A DNA stretch of 64,000 bases from Acanthochlamys bracteata. Lineage: Eukaryota > Streptophyta > Magnoliopsida > Pandanales > Velloziaceae. The position numbers and the translations under genes were made by a program. The stretch's first letter is position 1. Every line of letters starts with the position of its first letter. The stretch is taken from NCBI GenBank assembly GCA_019914995.1, contig CM034143.1:4404501-4468500 (forward strand), in the 5' to 3' direction. Below are positions 1-11,676 of the stretch, piece after piece. The notes beneath the pieces are model-generated. The model searched no databases, was not told the DNA's origin, and saw nothing but the letters and a program-made list of their open reading frames with translations.

Positions 1-149
1 TCAGTTCTTACAACTATAATTCCAAATACTTTATTTTATTTTAAATTTTAAAATTTTTTTAATAATATTATATAGAATATATTAAATTTATAATAAATTT
101 TTAAAGAGTATCTTTGAAATAGTTGAAAAAATAGAACTTCCCAGAGAGA

Positions 150-535
150 AAATCGAAGTACCAATGCCATATTCCCACAACAGTATCAAGTAAGAGATTT
201 TAAAGAGAAAATCGTTGTTCGGTGGGCACATACGAGAACTCTTGGAAGGCGTAGACGACGGTATCAATCTTGGGAATTTATGACAGGGAGACGCTTGAAA
301 AGCGCCGCGGCAACGATCCTCTCCGACAGCTGGGTTGTCGCCGGAGCGGCAGTAGTGGCAGTGGAGTAGAGGCGGCGGAGAGACCGTTGCATCCCGGCAG
401 CTTTGCAGCGGACGGCAGTGATTGTTACAAAAAACAAACATTCAATAATTTGCCAAACTCCAGCAATTTTATCTGGGACGGGTTTAAACAGTTTAAGTTA
501 ATGTAGGTCTTTAACGGGCTTCTACGAGAGGGTTG
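150..535 (-). pseudogene. Duplicated first exon and promoter of the mL46 gene (broken copy)
   Basis: This segment matches 7605-7970, the first exon and upstream region of the intact mL46 gene, over most of its length on the same strand. The copied exon starts with an ATG near 393 and encodes a recognisable N-terminus (MQRSLRRLYSTA, then SERIVAAALF and KRLPV). One extra base after the RLPV codons then shifts the frame to an early stop, where the intact gene reads RLPVVIPKIDPVVYAFQEFS. The exon-1 splice donor sequence (TCTC followed by GTATGTG) is still visible near 237. No downstream mL46 exon was found to the left. The copy therefore looks like a partial segmental duplication including the 5' flank, not a processed pseudogene. 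Both TGGGCY promoter motifs of the intact gene are altered here. Confidence 0.8.
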
Positions 536-580
536 GTTTCGTCTTATTATACTTACGATTGAATAATTACATCACCATCA

Positions 581-635
581 GCGCTTGTAGCCCATTGGTC
601 GATGCACGATCCAGGTTCGACTCCTGGCAAGCGCA
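581..635 (+). repeat. tRNA-like sequence lacking an anticodon arm
   Basis: The 7-base ends GCGCTTG and CAAGCGC can pair as a full acceptor stem. A box-A-like stretch (TAGCCCATTGG) follows the first arm. A perfect T-arm (CCAGG, loop TTCGACT, CCTGG) contains a box B match (GGTTCGACTCC). Total length is about 55 nt, roughly 18 nt short of a tRNA, and the missing part is the anticodon arm. T-rich runs follow closely and could stop RNA polymerase III. It is best read as a tRNA pseudogene or the head of a tRNA-derived SINE. It is not a working tRNA. Confidence 0.6.
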
Positions 636-1599
636 AATATATTTTTTATTTTTCAGTGATTGTATTCATTTACGGTCCGTTAACACATTCCCTATTCCTA
701 TTCATATTGCTAAGTCTTTATTAAAGTAAGTCAGTAGATATGATGACACAAAGAGTAAACCTTTTTTTGTTAATTTTTTTATTTATTTATCATTTATTTA
801 ATTTAATATAAAATTTCAATTCATATTTATTTTTTATTTAATATTTTTAAATTAATACATGTTATTTTTATTATAATAATTTAATTTTTTATTTATTTAA
901 TTTTAATTGGTAGAGAAAATAATATAATTATATGATTATTTTTTATATTTAATAATTAATATAATTTTATGTTAATATTAAAAATTAATCTAAAAGTTAT
1001 ATTAATAAATTTTATTGAAAATTATATTAATAAATTAGTTCAAATTATATTAAATAAAATAATATTAATATAAATAAATAAAAATATTTGAGTCTTTTAT
1101 GAAAAATTTATTTTTATTACTCATTCATTTATCTATCTATTCAAATATAGTTAATTTATTATCCTTACCATATATCAAAATATTATAAAATTAATTATTT
1201 TTTTCTATCCAACTTCTTATATTTTTGCTATCCGTCTTTTTACTTTTATTTCTTACCTATGAATTCAAACATATCCTTAAAGAAAAAAAATTGCCATCCA
1301 AGTTCGACGCGTGGGCAGCGAATATACATATATTTTTGGTCTATGCATTGAGAGGCTATTTGGCCCTCCATTTGATTTTGCTTCACCGTTTTATTTTTAA
1401 TTTTCAATAGATTTTGACAGTAATTTAAAAAGCACATGTAAATTGTATCAAATCTTTTTAGGTAAAGAAAAGAAAAAAACTCATTTCTTAAAAACTTCAA
1501 AACAAAATTTTTAATTTTTTTTATTATTCTAAATACTCACAAACGATCCTTTAGAGTATTCGATCTCATAATATCATTTAGCGTTCGAATCAATATAAT
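636..1599. other. AT-rich intergenic DNA
   Basis: This stretch is very AT-rich and low in complexity. The only open frames are short and look like chance. I see no gene or clear element ends in it. Confidence 0.6.
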
Positions 1600-1661
1600 T
1601 GCTTGTAGCACATAAGGTCAATGCTGAAAATTTTCTATCCAGGTTCGGTTCCTGTCAAGCA
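1600..1661 (+). repeat. Second, degenerate tRNA-like sequence
   Basis: This resembles the tRNA-like sequence at 581-635. TGCTTG and CAAGCA can pair at the two ends, TAGCACATAAGG replaces the box A region, and CCAGGTTCGGTTCCTG keeps most of the T-arm and box B. It is about 62 nt long, has no recognisable anticodon arm, and is followed by T-rich sequence. It is a diverged copy of the same family about 1 kb away on the same strand. Confidence 0.5.
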
Positions 1662-2271
1662 CTTTTAATTGTTTTTTCCGAATGGGTTTGACTTTATAAA
1701 AGAAATTGTACAATTGAATAAAAATTTACTTTTGTACATTATCTTATTTTTTCTTTTTCATGGGAAGAAATTGTTCATATATATATAGCTTCACTTTGTT
1801 AGATATGCAATCAAGAAAGAATTCGTTGAGTAGATATGCTACATTTGCTCGGACATAGTTCTCCTTCACTGTTTTTCTCCTCTGTTGTTAAACAATTGTG
1901 ACCATCAGCAAGCCACCCAAAAGTTGCTGGCAAGTAGCAGCATTTCGCCTTCTTTTAAACGAGTTAACCATACAAAACAAAGATCGCTTACCAAAATGAC
2001 TATCCAATTGAAAATAACAGTTCATTTGCTTCCAAATAAAAAGAAACAGCACATGTTGTTGACATCAGTTTGCTTAGAGCTGGAAAACATCATGCACAAG
2101 GGATTTACCTCAAAAAACACTTATTGGAAACAGCAATACTACACTTTTGATACAAGTTATGAATTGTGTTCCAATACTGAGAGCTTGTAATGGGGACATT
2201 AAGTACAGCTTCCCAAGAAAAGGAGCAACCAGCATGAATTATATTTATCTCCTTTGCGTGCCGCTGCAACC
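1662..2271. other. Region downstream of mL46 (probable 3' UTR and flank)
   Basis: The mL46 stop codon is at 2272-2274 on the minus strand, so the right part of this stretch is probably its 3' UTR. A plus-strand frame at 1885-2190 has no recognisable domain and is treated as chance. No other feature was found. Confidence 0.4.
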
Positions 2272-5200
2272 TCAGCTGATAATCATTTTGTTGAAAAAAG
2301 AAGTATGCTCAGGGAAGTACTCCATCAGTTCATCCTTGGTCACCCATACATGATCCTCACATTCATCAATCCTGTACTTGTTCGTGCCAATCACTTGTGA
2401 CTTGAAAAAGAAACGCTGAGCAAAGGCGGGCAGACACAGAAAGTTTGACATTAGAAAGATGTAATTTTCAAAACAGAAGATATTATAAAGAAAAGAAACA
2501 CATCTCAGTAATATCAATATACATCACCTTAGCTCTTCGTTTATCAGCTGTGCAGGTTCATTTATGTAGGAATAACTTGTGAGAAAACTACATAATAATG
2601 TAATCCACAACTGAAATTTAGAAACAATGTTTCCATGCTGCCAGATTGTGTTCCCTTTTAGCAAATGTATTATGGACTTGAAAAACCATGCAGTCTGCAA
2701 GCTCGATGAGAATTTTTGGCAATTCAACCTACTCATTTTCTTAATTTAGATAGAAAGAATCTACTTGTTTATCGTCATAATATTGGTTAAGGAAGATACT
2801 TCAGAGCTATTGCACAAAGTTGAGCCTAGACGTGTCAAAAATCAATCTTTCTGGGGCTTCCAGGTCTCCAATACAAAACAGTAATGTAATAGACATATTA
2901 AATCTGGAAACTTCAATGAGGTTACATTCTAAATGTGTGTCTCCAACTTATTTCCTTTACACAGGATTACTAAGAATCTAAGCTTGATTGCTATTACTCC
3001 CTTCCACCATACACAGTAGAACTTTGACACCTTGTATCTTTACTTTTGCAAAGTATCCTTCCATGTTTATTTAAAGTATACACTAAAAGCAATGCAGTTG
3101 ACGCACTATTCAAATCCAGGATGGCAATTGCAACATATGTGCAGCATCCTAAATAAACTCAAAGAACTCATACTTCAATACTCAGCATATTCCACTTCTC
3201 TAGCAATTTCATAAACCAAAAAGTCAATCTGCTCCGAGTAAGAAACTTTCAAGCAGTAGCAGCAGACGAAAGTTCTAAAAGGGCCCTGATTAGGATCTAG
3301 GACAATGAACGTAGACTAGTCCAGAGCTGAAACAACAGTGAGTAAATAACAACTGAAACTCTGAGAATTTATTACTTTTTGGGTTTTGTCCTCAGCCATT
3401 CAAGGTCCTCCCAATAAACTGAACTTAAACTATAGAGCACCGGTTGAAAAACAATCCAAGACTCAGTTATAGAAAGGATAGAATGTTAAGTAACAACACA
3501 ATATATACAATTGCATGTATTTTATACTTGGAGCAGTTTTTACCATTTCCATCTTTAATGACATCTGACCAAGTACTGGAAACATATTACTATCACCTAA
3601 TTCATCAAGAAAAGCATATCTTCTGGAGAGAAAAAATACCTTAAAAGGTTGTATATCTGGTGAATCAGCTGTCTGATCCACAGCAATATGAGCCATCGGT
3701 GCATTACCGACAAAATAGGTGTTTGAAAGGCCTCCGATCACAGCTTGCAGAGCAGATTCCGCACACTGAAACAAGTCAAGAATAAAGGGGATGCGAGTGT
3801 GTAAAATCTGTGCTAGATTAAAAGGTGTCTTGAAAGGTAAAAACGAACATGACGAAGCATGATAGCCTTAACTACCTTTCTCAATGTTTCTTCATTCTCA
3901 TACACTTTTTCTGGAAAATGCCAAACAGGTTTATTTCCAGGAACTCCATATGCACGCCCATAGATGAGAAGATAAAGTCTTCTATCTAGCGCTCTCTGCA
4001 ATGACCTTACATATTGGAACTAAATAAATAGATATAACATCAAGATATCAGGTTTTACTATTTGAGCAGATTTTACAAGCTGATTTTTCAAGCGTGTCAA
4101 CCGCTGCTACATTGAAGTATTTCTACATAACACATTCATAACTGATTCAGAGAACAAAATGTTGGAAGACAAAATTGTGGAAAATGGCTGCATAGAAAGG
4201 TGGTGCTTCGTTGAGTAGGGCCAATCATCACTACAAAATCTCAGATGTATGGAAATAGGTTCGAGTAGTTGGAAGATATTGACCATTATAGTAAGGACAT
4301 CCAAAAAATGTATGGAATGCTACATCAAGCATGCGTACTCACTACCCTGATTTCATTGGTAGGTAGAACTACATCATCCACAATTTTGTTGCAAACACCA
4401 TTTGGGGGGTGTATTTCATTCCAGAAAAGCTCTCACGTTTCGTAACAAATCTTTTACAATATTTTAATTTTTTTAAAATTTTGAAAAATACATGTGAGAG
4501 CTTTTCTATATATACATGTACAATCTATATATATAATGTTTATTATTTTTTAGGTCAAAAAAGTCAAGCACATTTTCAAAAAGTCCTAGATAAGCTCCAC
4601 TCCAGAAAAGCTCCTTATTTTAAGCACTCCAAAAGTTCCCTTGATTACAAATAAGACTAGTACGAGTTAGTTGAAGGAGCTCTCTTCAAGCTTCAGTTCT
4701 CCATGCTGATCAGATAATGAAGTGGTTGTTCTCTAAACAAGAACATTGCTCTTGTTCTCCACTACACGACTCCTATAAAATATCTAAAATCAAATAATCT
4801 CCTTTTTTCTCTCTTTAGAAATTTTCATTCCCATAAAGTTAAACATCTCTAATTCTATATTATAAAAAGGAAAGATATAAGATCGCTTCTAAGATTTAGG
4901 ATCTTGGTGAGAGTAATTCTAGACAAGGAATTAGTGCACTGGAGAGGTTAGTATCAAAAGGAACCCAATGATGCTTACCAAGATATTCTTAGTTTACAAT
5001 CAGTGAAGACAACGAAATTTACAAAAGCAACACGGAGAAAGATGCTATTTGAAAAATAAGACATAATGAAGTTATGGCAGCAATTTGCAAACCTAAAAGT
5101 CCTTTGAGTGCTTTCAGATCGCAAGCATATTAAACTACATACTGCAGAACATTGACATATGATTCTAGAAAACAGTTTATGTTTAGCTTGACAGGATGCA

Positions 5201-7835
5201 CCAGTTAACCATAAGCATGATATCAGAGCTCAAGAAAAGTAAGTCCAAAACCATCTGGTCATATAGACAACATCTAGGAAAAAGTGGGAAAAAAAAGAAG
5301 AAAGAAAGAAAGAAGAGAAGAACTTAATCATGCAAGAAAATTCATATAATGACGATTACATACTTCGTATCGTGAGTCTTGTCAGCTTCTGTGATTCTTG
5401 GAGCTGGCACATAGTCTATCTGATAATCCCCCTTTCCTCTGCTCAAAAAATCAGAGAATAACCATGGTAAGGACTGAATCCTCTAGTACTCAAAGTAAAA
5501 GGGAAACAAAATATATTGCAGTAAGTTAGTCATGGCTGATTGACAAAATTGCATAATCCAATCAATCAATATTCCAAAACCTATTGCTATCCAAATCACC
5601 CCAATTGCTAACAAAAGGTAAACTGCATCAATCTGTCTACAAAGAGAAGCATTACGATTATATTTCAATCCTTTTGATTAAGAGTTAACTTGGTTTTAAA
5701 GTTTGATAACCCCAATCCACAAAGAAAAGATGAAGTACCAGCAGATTTCCCTGCAATTGGGTCAACTTGATTCATCTACAATTCAAAACTTGAATTCTTT
5801 TAGGCCGATGCAGGCGAACTATCATATATAAAACTCTAGACATATTTTGCCAATACAAAGAAACTGGATTCATTATCTTCATTAACAGATGTTGAAGCTT
5901 CTCATGACAGACAACATCCATATCATTGCACCATTTAAAAGGTTGATTAAGGTGTTCATTAGTGCAACTACCAGGATTTCTACCTTAATGTGAAGCCCTG
6001 AAGCTCTTTTGTTTATAACAACCACAGATCTCACTCACAGACTAGACAACTTGGGATCATATGTGTTTTAATATGAAATTAAAATTCATTAGTTATACGG
6101 ATAGCAAACTTCACTAGAACCATTTTTTTCATGTTCCCTCGAGGCTTCCATAGTTAATTATAGGAAAAGAATAGCAATACATGTTACTTGTCCCTTCTAC
6201 CACATTAAACTCCAAATTCTAATGTTTTTTACACTGAATTTTAGGCTCTTCATATGTATTGATGCAACATTCGAATAGAATTCTTAACACCATCTCGTGA
6301 ATTAACTGCTCAACAACAACCTTAGCGCTAAACCCATGAGTACTTCCTTTCATCAGAAAGAACTCAGGTTACTCAATACAAAGGTAATACTTCAGCCTAT
6401 CATTTAACGCTACAATAAGATTTGAATTACTATGATTCCGGAAGAAAGATGCAGTAGCAAAATGTTGCTAAGCAGAAGACATTAAGTGAAATTACATAGA
6501 GAGTAAATATACATCAATTAACATAGTTATGACAATGATGAAGTTTGAAATGCAATTGACAGCTTGGCCAAGAGTCACATTTGGCTTTCTTGGAAAAATT
6601 TGGGTGCCACAAAAAGGTCAAATATATCAAGCTTATTGCCATGTTTCAGTAGTGAACAAACCCCAACTCAAATGCATAAAACAAGTCCTTGGCATATATG
6701 CAAATATATTGTACTTAAATTGGCATAACAAATTAAGCAGCATATATCAACCAAGTAATAATCATTTCTTTTGTCATACATCTTTCATTTCTTGATGCAT
6801 GGATATCTGTCCAAATTCTGGAAATACAAAAAGGCAAGAAGATAAACAGAATCACAGGACATAGATCAACGATATCACACGAACATTGACGAAGAAATCT
6901 TCCAATTCAATATATAATTCAACTAACTTCATAATCATTTCTTCTTAATGTTATGCAATTTGTTATCAGTATTCCAGAGATACAAGGAGTACTATGCTCA
7001 AGAAATAAGGTAATGAATCAATTTCCTTAGTACTAGTTACACTACGTCGAAGATTTGAAAAGACACCAATATAATCAATGGCCAAATGGAATTTATAAAT
7101 TCATCTTATGAATACACCAATACAATAGGATATATACTTAAGGCGATAAGATTCTCGATAACAAAAAACACAAGTACTACCCATAGTACCTCAAAAAAGT
7201 AAATCAGACTGAGTAAAAAAGTTAAGACCAAACAAAATCTGTAAAAGAACTTCTGAAAAACAAATAACCTTGAGTCAGCCTTGCCGAGAACTTCATCAGG
7301 GTACTTGCGCCGATACTGCTGCTGCCACCGGAACCTAAAAAGAGATAACATATTCTACCTATAAGTTCAATCCCACGCATACGATTAATACAAAATAAAC
7401 AAGTTAAAAGAGAAAATGCTTGACATAAATTTACTAATCAAACTCTCAACTGGCTTAATTTCAAGTTGCAACAGAAGAAAAATATTTCGGATCAGGAAAG
7501 AATCTAGTGTAAAGACCCATAAACTTGGATTGCTTAAAAAGAAAAAACCAGACAATCTCGATCACTCCAAAATCTTAATTTTGAAAAGGAAAGTTATTAA
7601 GTACCGATGGCATATTCCCACAACAGTATCAAGTTAAGAGTTTAAAAAAGAAATCGAAGTTGTCGGTTGGCACATACGAGAACTCTTGGAAGGCGTAGAC
7701 GACGGGATCAATCTTGGGAATTACGACAGGGAGACGCTCGAAAAGCACCGCAGCAACGATCTTCTCCGACGACGGGGTTGTCGCCGAAGCGGTAGTGGCG
7801 GCAGTGGAGTAGAGGCGGCGGAGACACTGCTGCAT
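2272..7835 (-). CDS. MRPL46: Mitochondrial large-subunit ribosomal protein mL46 (MRPL46-like)
   Basis: Six coding exons on the minus strand: 7678-7835, 7269-7334, 5364-5438, 3876-4005, 3640-3765 and 2272-2415. They total 699 nt (232 aa plus stop). All five introns have GT-AG ends, and the phases join cleanly. The protein runs from MQQCLRRLYSTA through SEKIVAAVLFERLPVV, FRWQQQYRRKYPDEVLGKAD, DYQIDYVPAPRITEADKT, KPVWHFPEKVYENEETLRK, CAESAL and NTYFVGNAPMAHI to WVTKDELMEYFPE and the C-terminal FFNKMIIS. This matches the known mL46 family, a Nudix-fold-related protein of the mitochondrial large ribosomal subunit, at about its usual length. The serine/threonine/arginine-rich N-terminus fits a mitochondrial targeting peptide (inference). 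The start at 7833-7835 is preferred over in-frame upstream ATGs because homology begins there and the duplicate at about 393 starts at the same point. Confidence 0.93.
4417..4510. repeat. Small inverted repeat in mL46 intron 3
   Basis: AGAAAAGCTCTCAC at 4423-4436 and its exact reverse complement at 4494-4507 form 14-bp perfect arms around an AT-rich loop, inside the third intron of mL46. A third partial copy of the arm (CCAGAAAAGCTCC) lies near 4601. It is probably a small MITE or the end of one. No target-site duplication was identified. Confidence 0.5.
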
Positions 7836-8043
7836 CCCGGCAGCTGTGCAGCGGACTGAAACAAAAAACACAAATTCAATAATTTGCCAAAATCCTGCAT
7901 ATTTTATATGGGCCTGGTTCAAACAGTTGAAGCTAATCTGGGTCCTTAATGGGCTTGTACTAGAGGGTTTGCTCATAAAAGGAACATCAAATGTCAATAC
8001 TTATTACGAAGTTCAAAATTTCTTTTATCATTCGAAATCCGTA
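7836..8043 (-). promoter_or_regulatory. mL46 promoter with two site-II-like TGGGCY motifs
   Basis: Upstream of the mL46 start, TGGGCC lies at 7909-7914 and TGGGCT at 7950-7955. Motifs of the form TGGGCC/T (site II elements) are known in promoters of plant genes for ribosomal and mitochondrial proteins and act in pairs or clusters. Their role here is inferred from position and family. The duplicated, broken copy at 435-535 carries TGGGAC and CGGGCT at the matching places, so both motifs are lost there. Confidence 0.5.
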
Positions 8044-8051
8044 TTATAATT

Positions 8052-8881
8052 AAGGGTGACAATATATGATTCGATACTAAAACTCAACCTGAGATTAACT
8101 TATTTAATAGGATTAGAGTTGAAGATTAAACCCGTATAAATATATATATATATATATTGGATTATGATTGAACGAATTTAATTCGATTATTAAATAGGTC
8201 GATCCGGATCGATCCGAAATTGACTCACAACCGAATTTTTACCTTTAAAGGAACAACTCATTTCTGATTTTTCTTATAGTATAATAAAAATTTGATAATA
8301 AAAATTGGTTATAGTAATTTATAAATTATATTGTATTTATAATTAATCGTTTACTTTCATACCTTAGTAAAATAATATAAGATGAAAATTATAATATTAT
8401 AAAAAATATTACTATATACATATTTATTTAATTGGATTTTGTATAAAGATTTTTATCAAAATTTTATTAGATAGCTATATTTATCAAAAGTTTTAACAAA
8501 ATTATTATTATATATTTATAATCATAAAATTTTAGATGTCACCACATATTTCAAAATATAAAAATAAATTTTTTGGATATTCTAAAAACCGATGAAGATA
8601 CTAATGAATGTACATTTTAATGAGCACTCAGTATATCTCTTTATCAAGAACATTCCGCACTTTCATTCCAACTGATTTTATAATTTTACTTATTTAAATA
8701 TATAAAATTAAAAATTAAAAATTTTAATTATTAAATATGTAGATTCAAATTTGACTTGGTTAGTAAATAAATTGAATTATAATTAATAATTTTGATATGT
8801 ATAAATTTATATTAAATTAGAATTGAATAAATTTAATACAATTATTAAATAAGTCAATCACTTACCAATTCTAATTGTCAC
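8052..8881. mobile_element. hAT-type non-autonomous element (MITE), 830 bp
   Basis: The left end reads AAGGGTGACAAT and the right end ATTGTCACT, an imperfect terminal inverted repeat. The 8-bp direct repeat TTATAATT flanks both sides (8044-8051 and 8882-8889), the duplication length typical of hAT elements. The interior is AT-rich with no coding capacity. The subterminal phrase GACAATATATGATTCGA recurs in changed form near 11680 and 28665, so this is a small family in the locus. Confidence 0.65.
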
Positions 8882-8889
8882 TTTATAAT

Positions 8890-9316
8890 TTGTGTTTGAT
8901 TTTTCTTCGAAAGCATTTTAAACGGAAAATCTGACCTTTTTTCATATTCTATATTTTGTATTTTGAAATCTTACTTCCTTAGTCCTTACTTAATAATGTT
9001 CATTGTTATGTAAAACCAAAAAAAATGGTCTCTCGTCAGCGATTGAATCCCCACTTCCATAAATAGCGAAAACGACATGTCCCTTTCTTGGAAGCCTGCT
9101 TCATAATGAAGTTTATCATTTTTTAAAAAAGAAAACGGACAGCCAACTGGCAAAATATTCGGTTTATCATGTCTGCTGTCTTTTCTGAAAATGCTCAGAC
9201 TATTTTCAGTCAAAGTATTACTTCTAATAAATATATTTTAAATAAAAAATTTTATTTATAAATTATTATTAATAAAAATAAAAAGATAAAACTTATTTAT
9301 CAATTATTTTTAAATA
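8890..9316. other. AT-rich intergenic DNA
   Basis: No gene was recognised. A 75-codon minus-strand frame (8986-9213) has no family resemblance and is treated as chance. The end of this stretch is AT-rich, with TTTATTTATAAA-type runs typical of the MITEs in this window. Confidence 0.4.
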
Positions 9317-9665
9317 GGAATGGATAGGAATAATTTTGGTTACTTTTTTCTCAGTTTATGATTAAAGTGATTTTCAAATTCAATTTCTATCGTTAGATAT
9401 GAAAAATTATGAGTTAGAAATATACTAATAAAATTTCAACTCAATCGGATCACGAATTCACTTTTATCTGATTACTTGATCAAGATGATATAAAAAAATA
9501 AAACTTAAAAATATATATGTTGTATCATTTTTATTATATTGATCTAGTAATCATATGAAGATAAATTTTTAATCCGATTGAGTTAAAATTTTATAAATAT
9601 ATTTTTAATTTATAATTCTTCATATTCAACTGTGTTTATTAGATTTAGAAATTATTCTGATCGTA
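9317..9665. repeat. Foldback (hairpin-forming) repeat, older copy of the 11928-12309 element
   Basis: Two arms face each other: an AACTCAATCGGATCACGA region near 9446 and an AATCCGATTGAGTTAAAATT region near 9571. They are imperfect reverse complements over about 55-60 bases. The outer parts (TCTATCGTTAGATATGAAAA on the left, a CTTCATATTCAACTG-type sequence on the right) are also related as inverted copies. The whole segment resembles the interior of the element at 11928-12309. Exact ends and a target duplication could not be fixed. Confidence 0.55.
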
Positions 9666-11676
9666 AAGGAATGCCTAAAAGTGCTCTAAAAAAAGTGCCA
9701 ATATTCTTTTTCTTTTAAATAATTAATTTATAAATTCACTTTTAAAATATTTATTTTTATGCAAAGTAAAATATTCTTTACTATTCCCACATCATATTGA
9801 ATATAACTATTAGTGAAGAAAATTTTATGTGTACGACTTCCACAAGATAGCCTAGTAGTAAGCTTCAGAAACCTCTTGACTACTGTTTTGTTGTTTTTAT
9901 TTTTTTATTTATTAAAACTTTGGCAATGGTTGTTATATATAACCTTACCTTAGTCATGAAACATGACAACGGCAAAACAGTACAATGAAATAGCTACTAC
10001 ATCCATTTCTTGACTACTGTTTCGTATTTTATTAGGAAGCCATTTAGATCAAATCCAAATGTAGAAAAAATTAATTTTTATAAAATAAATAATATTTTAA
10101 AAATAAAATAAAATAAAAATTACAATAAAACAATTAAGTATTTTCAATCGAAGTATCAAACTTGATTGAGAAATTCCGGCCGCAGTTCATGCAAGATTTT
10201 CTTTATTGTTCACATGATCAGTTTCTACATCTAGCAGGAAATGAATTCAATCTTCTCTTATTCAAGCAAGCAAGCAAGCAAGGTATTCGTTTTTATGAGC
10301 ATTTTCCCATTTTTATGAATTTTTTTGCATCAATCGTAGTGCCATTCATTAGTTCAAGATTAGTTTTTGTTTTCAGTTATCAGATCACGGCGCCGGAATT
10401 TGATAAGTGAAAAGATCTTCTATTCTGTCATGTAGTAATCAGAAATGCCCAACTCTTGCGCAGTTTTTAACGATAAGATGTTTTTGTATTCTTCTCCTAA
10501 TTATATAAAACATATTTTAATACTATCTTTTATTTTTATAATTTTTACGTTAAATATTTTATATATTTTAATTATTATAAAATTAATTTAAATTTATACA
10601 GAACTTTGTTTACTAAAATTTTATTTAATTTTAAATTTATATGTTTTAATTATAACTTTAATTTTTACTTAATTATTTTTATTTCTTAACGAATTTTATT
10701 TATATAAAAGTCAATTATATTTGGTGTGGAAACACGCCTTAGTCTCACCCGGTTCTTTCAATCCATTGCTTTCGAAAGTGTACGTTTGAGATTGTTTATA
10801 AATAAAATTTTTTTGAAATATAAAATATTTTTATTTTTTTAAAAAAATAAGTTTTATGTTTTTATTTATAAAAAAATATACCAATAGTAACTATTACCAC
10901 CTAATGACCGCATTTCATTTAATTGAAATGATTTGTTGAAAAACTAACCGTGTGAATTATTTCCAATAGAAATTTGGGAGACTAAAATATAATATTAGTG
11001 AAATACGGGAATTAACAGTATGATTAGTTCTTTTCTTATACCAACAAAGTTGTCGTACTTGTGAATTGGTCGCCGGCTCTTATACGAAGAACGAAAGAAA
11101 TTCGTTTCTCAAGTGTGTAACGTTTTAATGCTTTCCCACGCTTGAAGAATGTGCTGGTTCAATTAAGGGCGTGTTTTTAATTCACCATAGTCTAATTTCT
11201 CTCCTTCCAATCTACTTTAAAAAATAATTAAATATAAAATTTAAACTATATTTTTAACTTATTAAAAAAAATAATTAAAATATAAAATATAAAATATAAA
11301 ATATATTTTTAACTTATTTTTTTAATAAATTCTATATTTTACTTTTGTAAAATTTAATTACGGATATTTGAAATACGTTTTTTCTTTAACACGCTCGTAG
11401 AGACCATTTCCTTGGCATTTTAGAAACACTTGACTTAACTTATCAAATACTTTTAACTTTTAAAAAATATATATTATATTATTAATAAACTTTTATAATA
11501 TCTTATACAATTATTTAAAATTTTGAATAATATGGAAAATTATGTATTATATAAATTTTATTGAGGTAAAATGTCAAACTAATTTTTGGAAAAATCTTTA
11601 ATATATCTTTTATTCTAAAAAGCTTTTTATTATAATCACCCAAACGTCTCCATTCTCCGCCATAAACCAAAACAAG
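9666..11676. other. AT-rich intergenic DNA with MITE debris
   Basis: No gene is supported. A plus-strand frame of 82 codons at 10162-10410 has no recognisable domain. A (CAAG)n microsatellite occurs at about 10264-10283. AT-rich stretches near 10790-10880, 11170-11390 and 11415-11590 resemble diverged copies of the Tourist-like MITEs described elsewhere, but their ends could not be fixed. Confidence 0.4.

Noticed and set aside
581..1661. Functional tRNA genes
   Set aside because: Both tRNA-like sequences are too short (55 and 62 nt) and lack an anticodon arm.
1885..2190. 101-codon plus-strand frame next to the mL46 stop codon
   Set aside because: It has no family resemblance and lies in the likely 3' UTR/flank of mL46. 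It is probably chance.
10162..10410. 82-codon plus-strand frame upstream of subtilase gene 1
   Set aside because: It has no recognisable domain, a biased low-complexity composition, contains a CAAG microsatellite, and shows no splice or promoter context.
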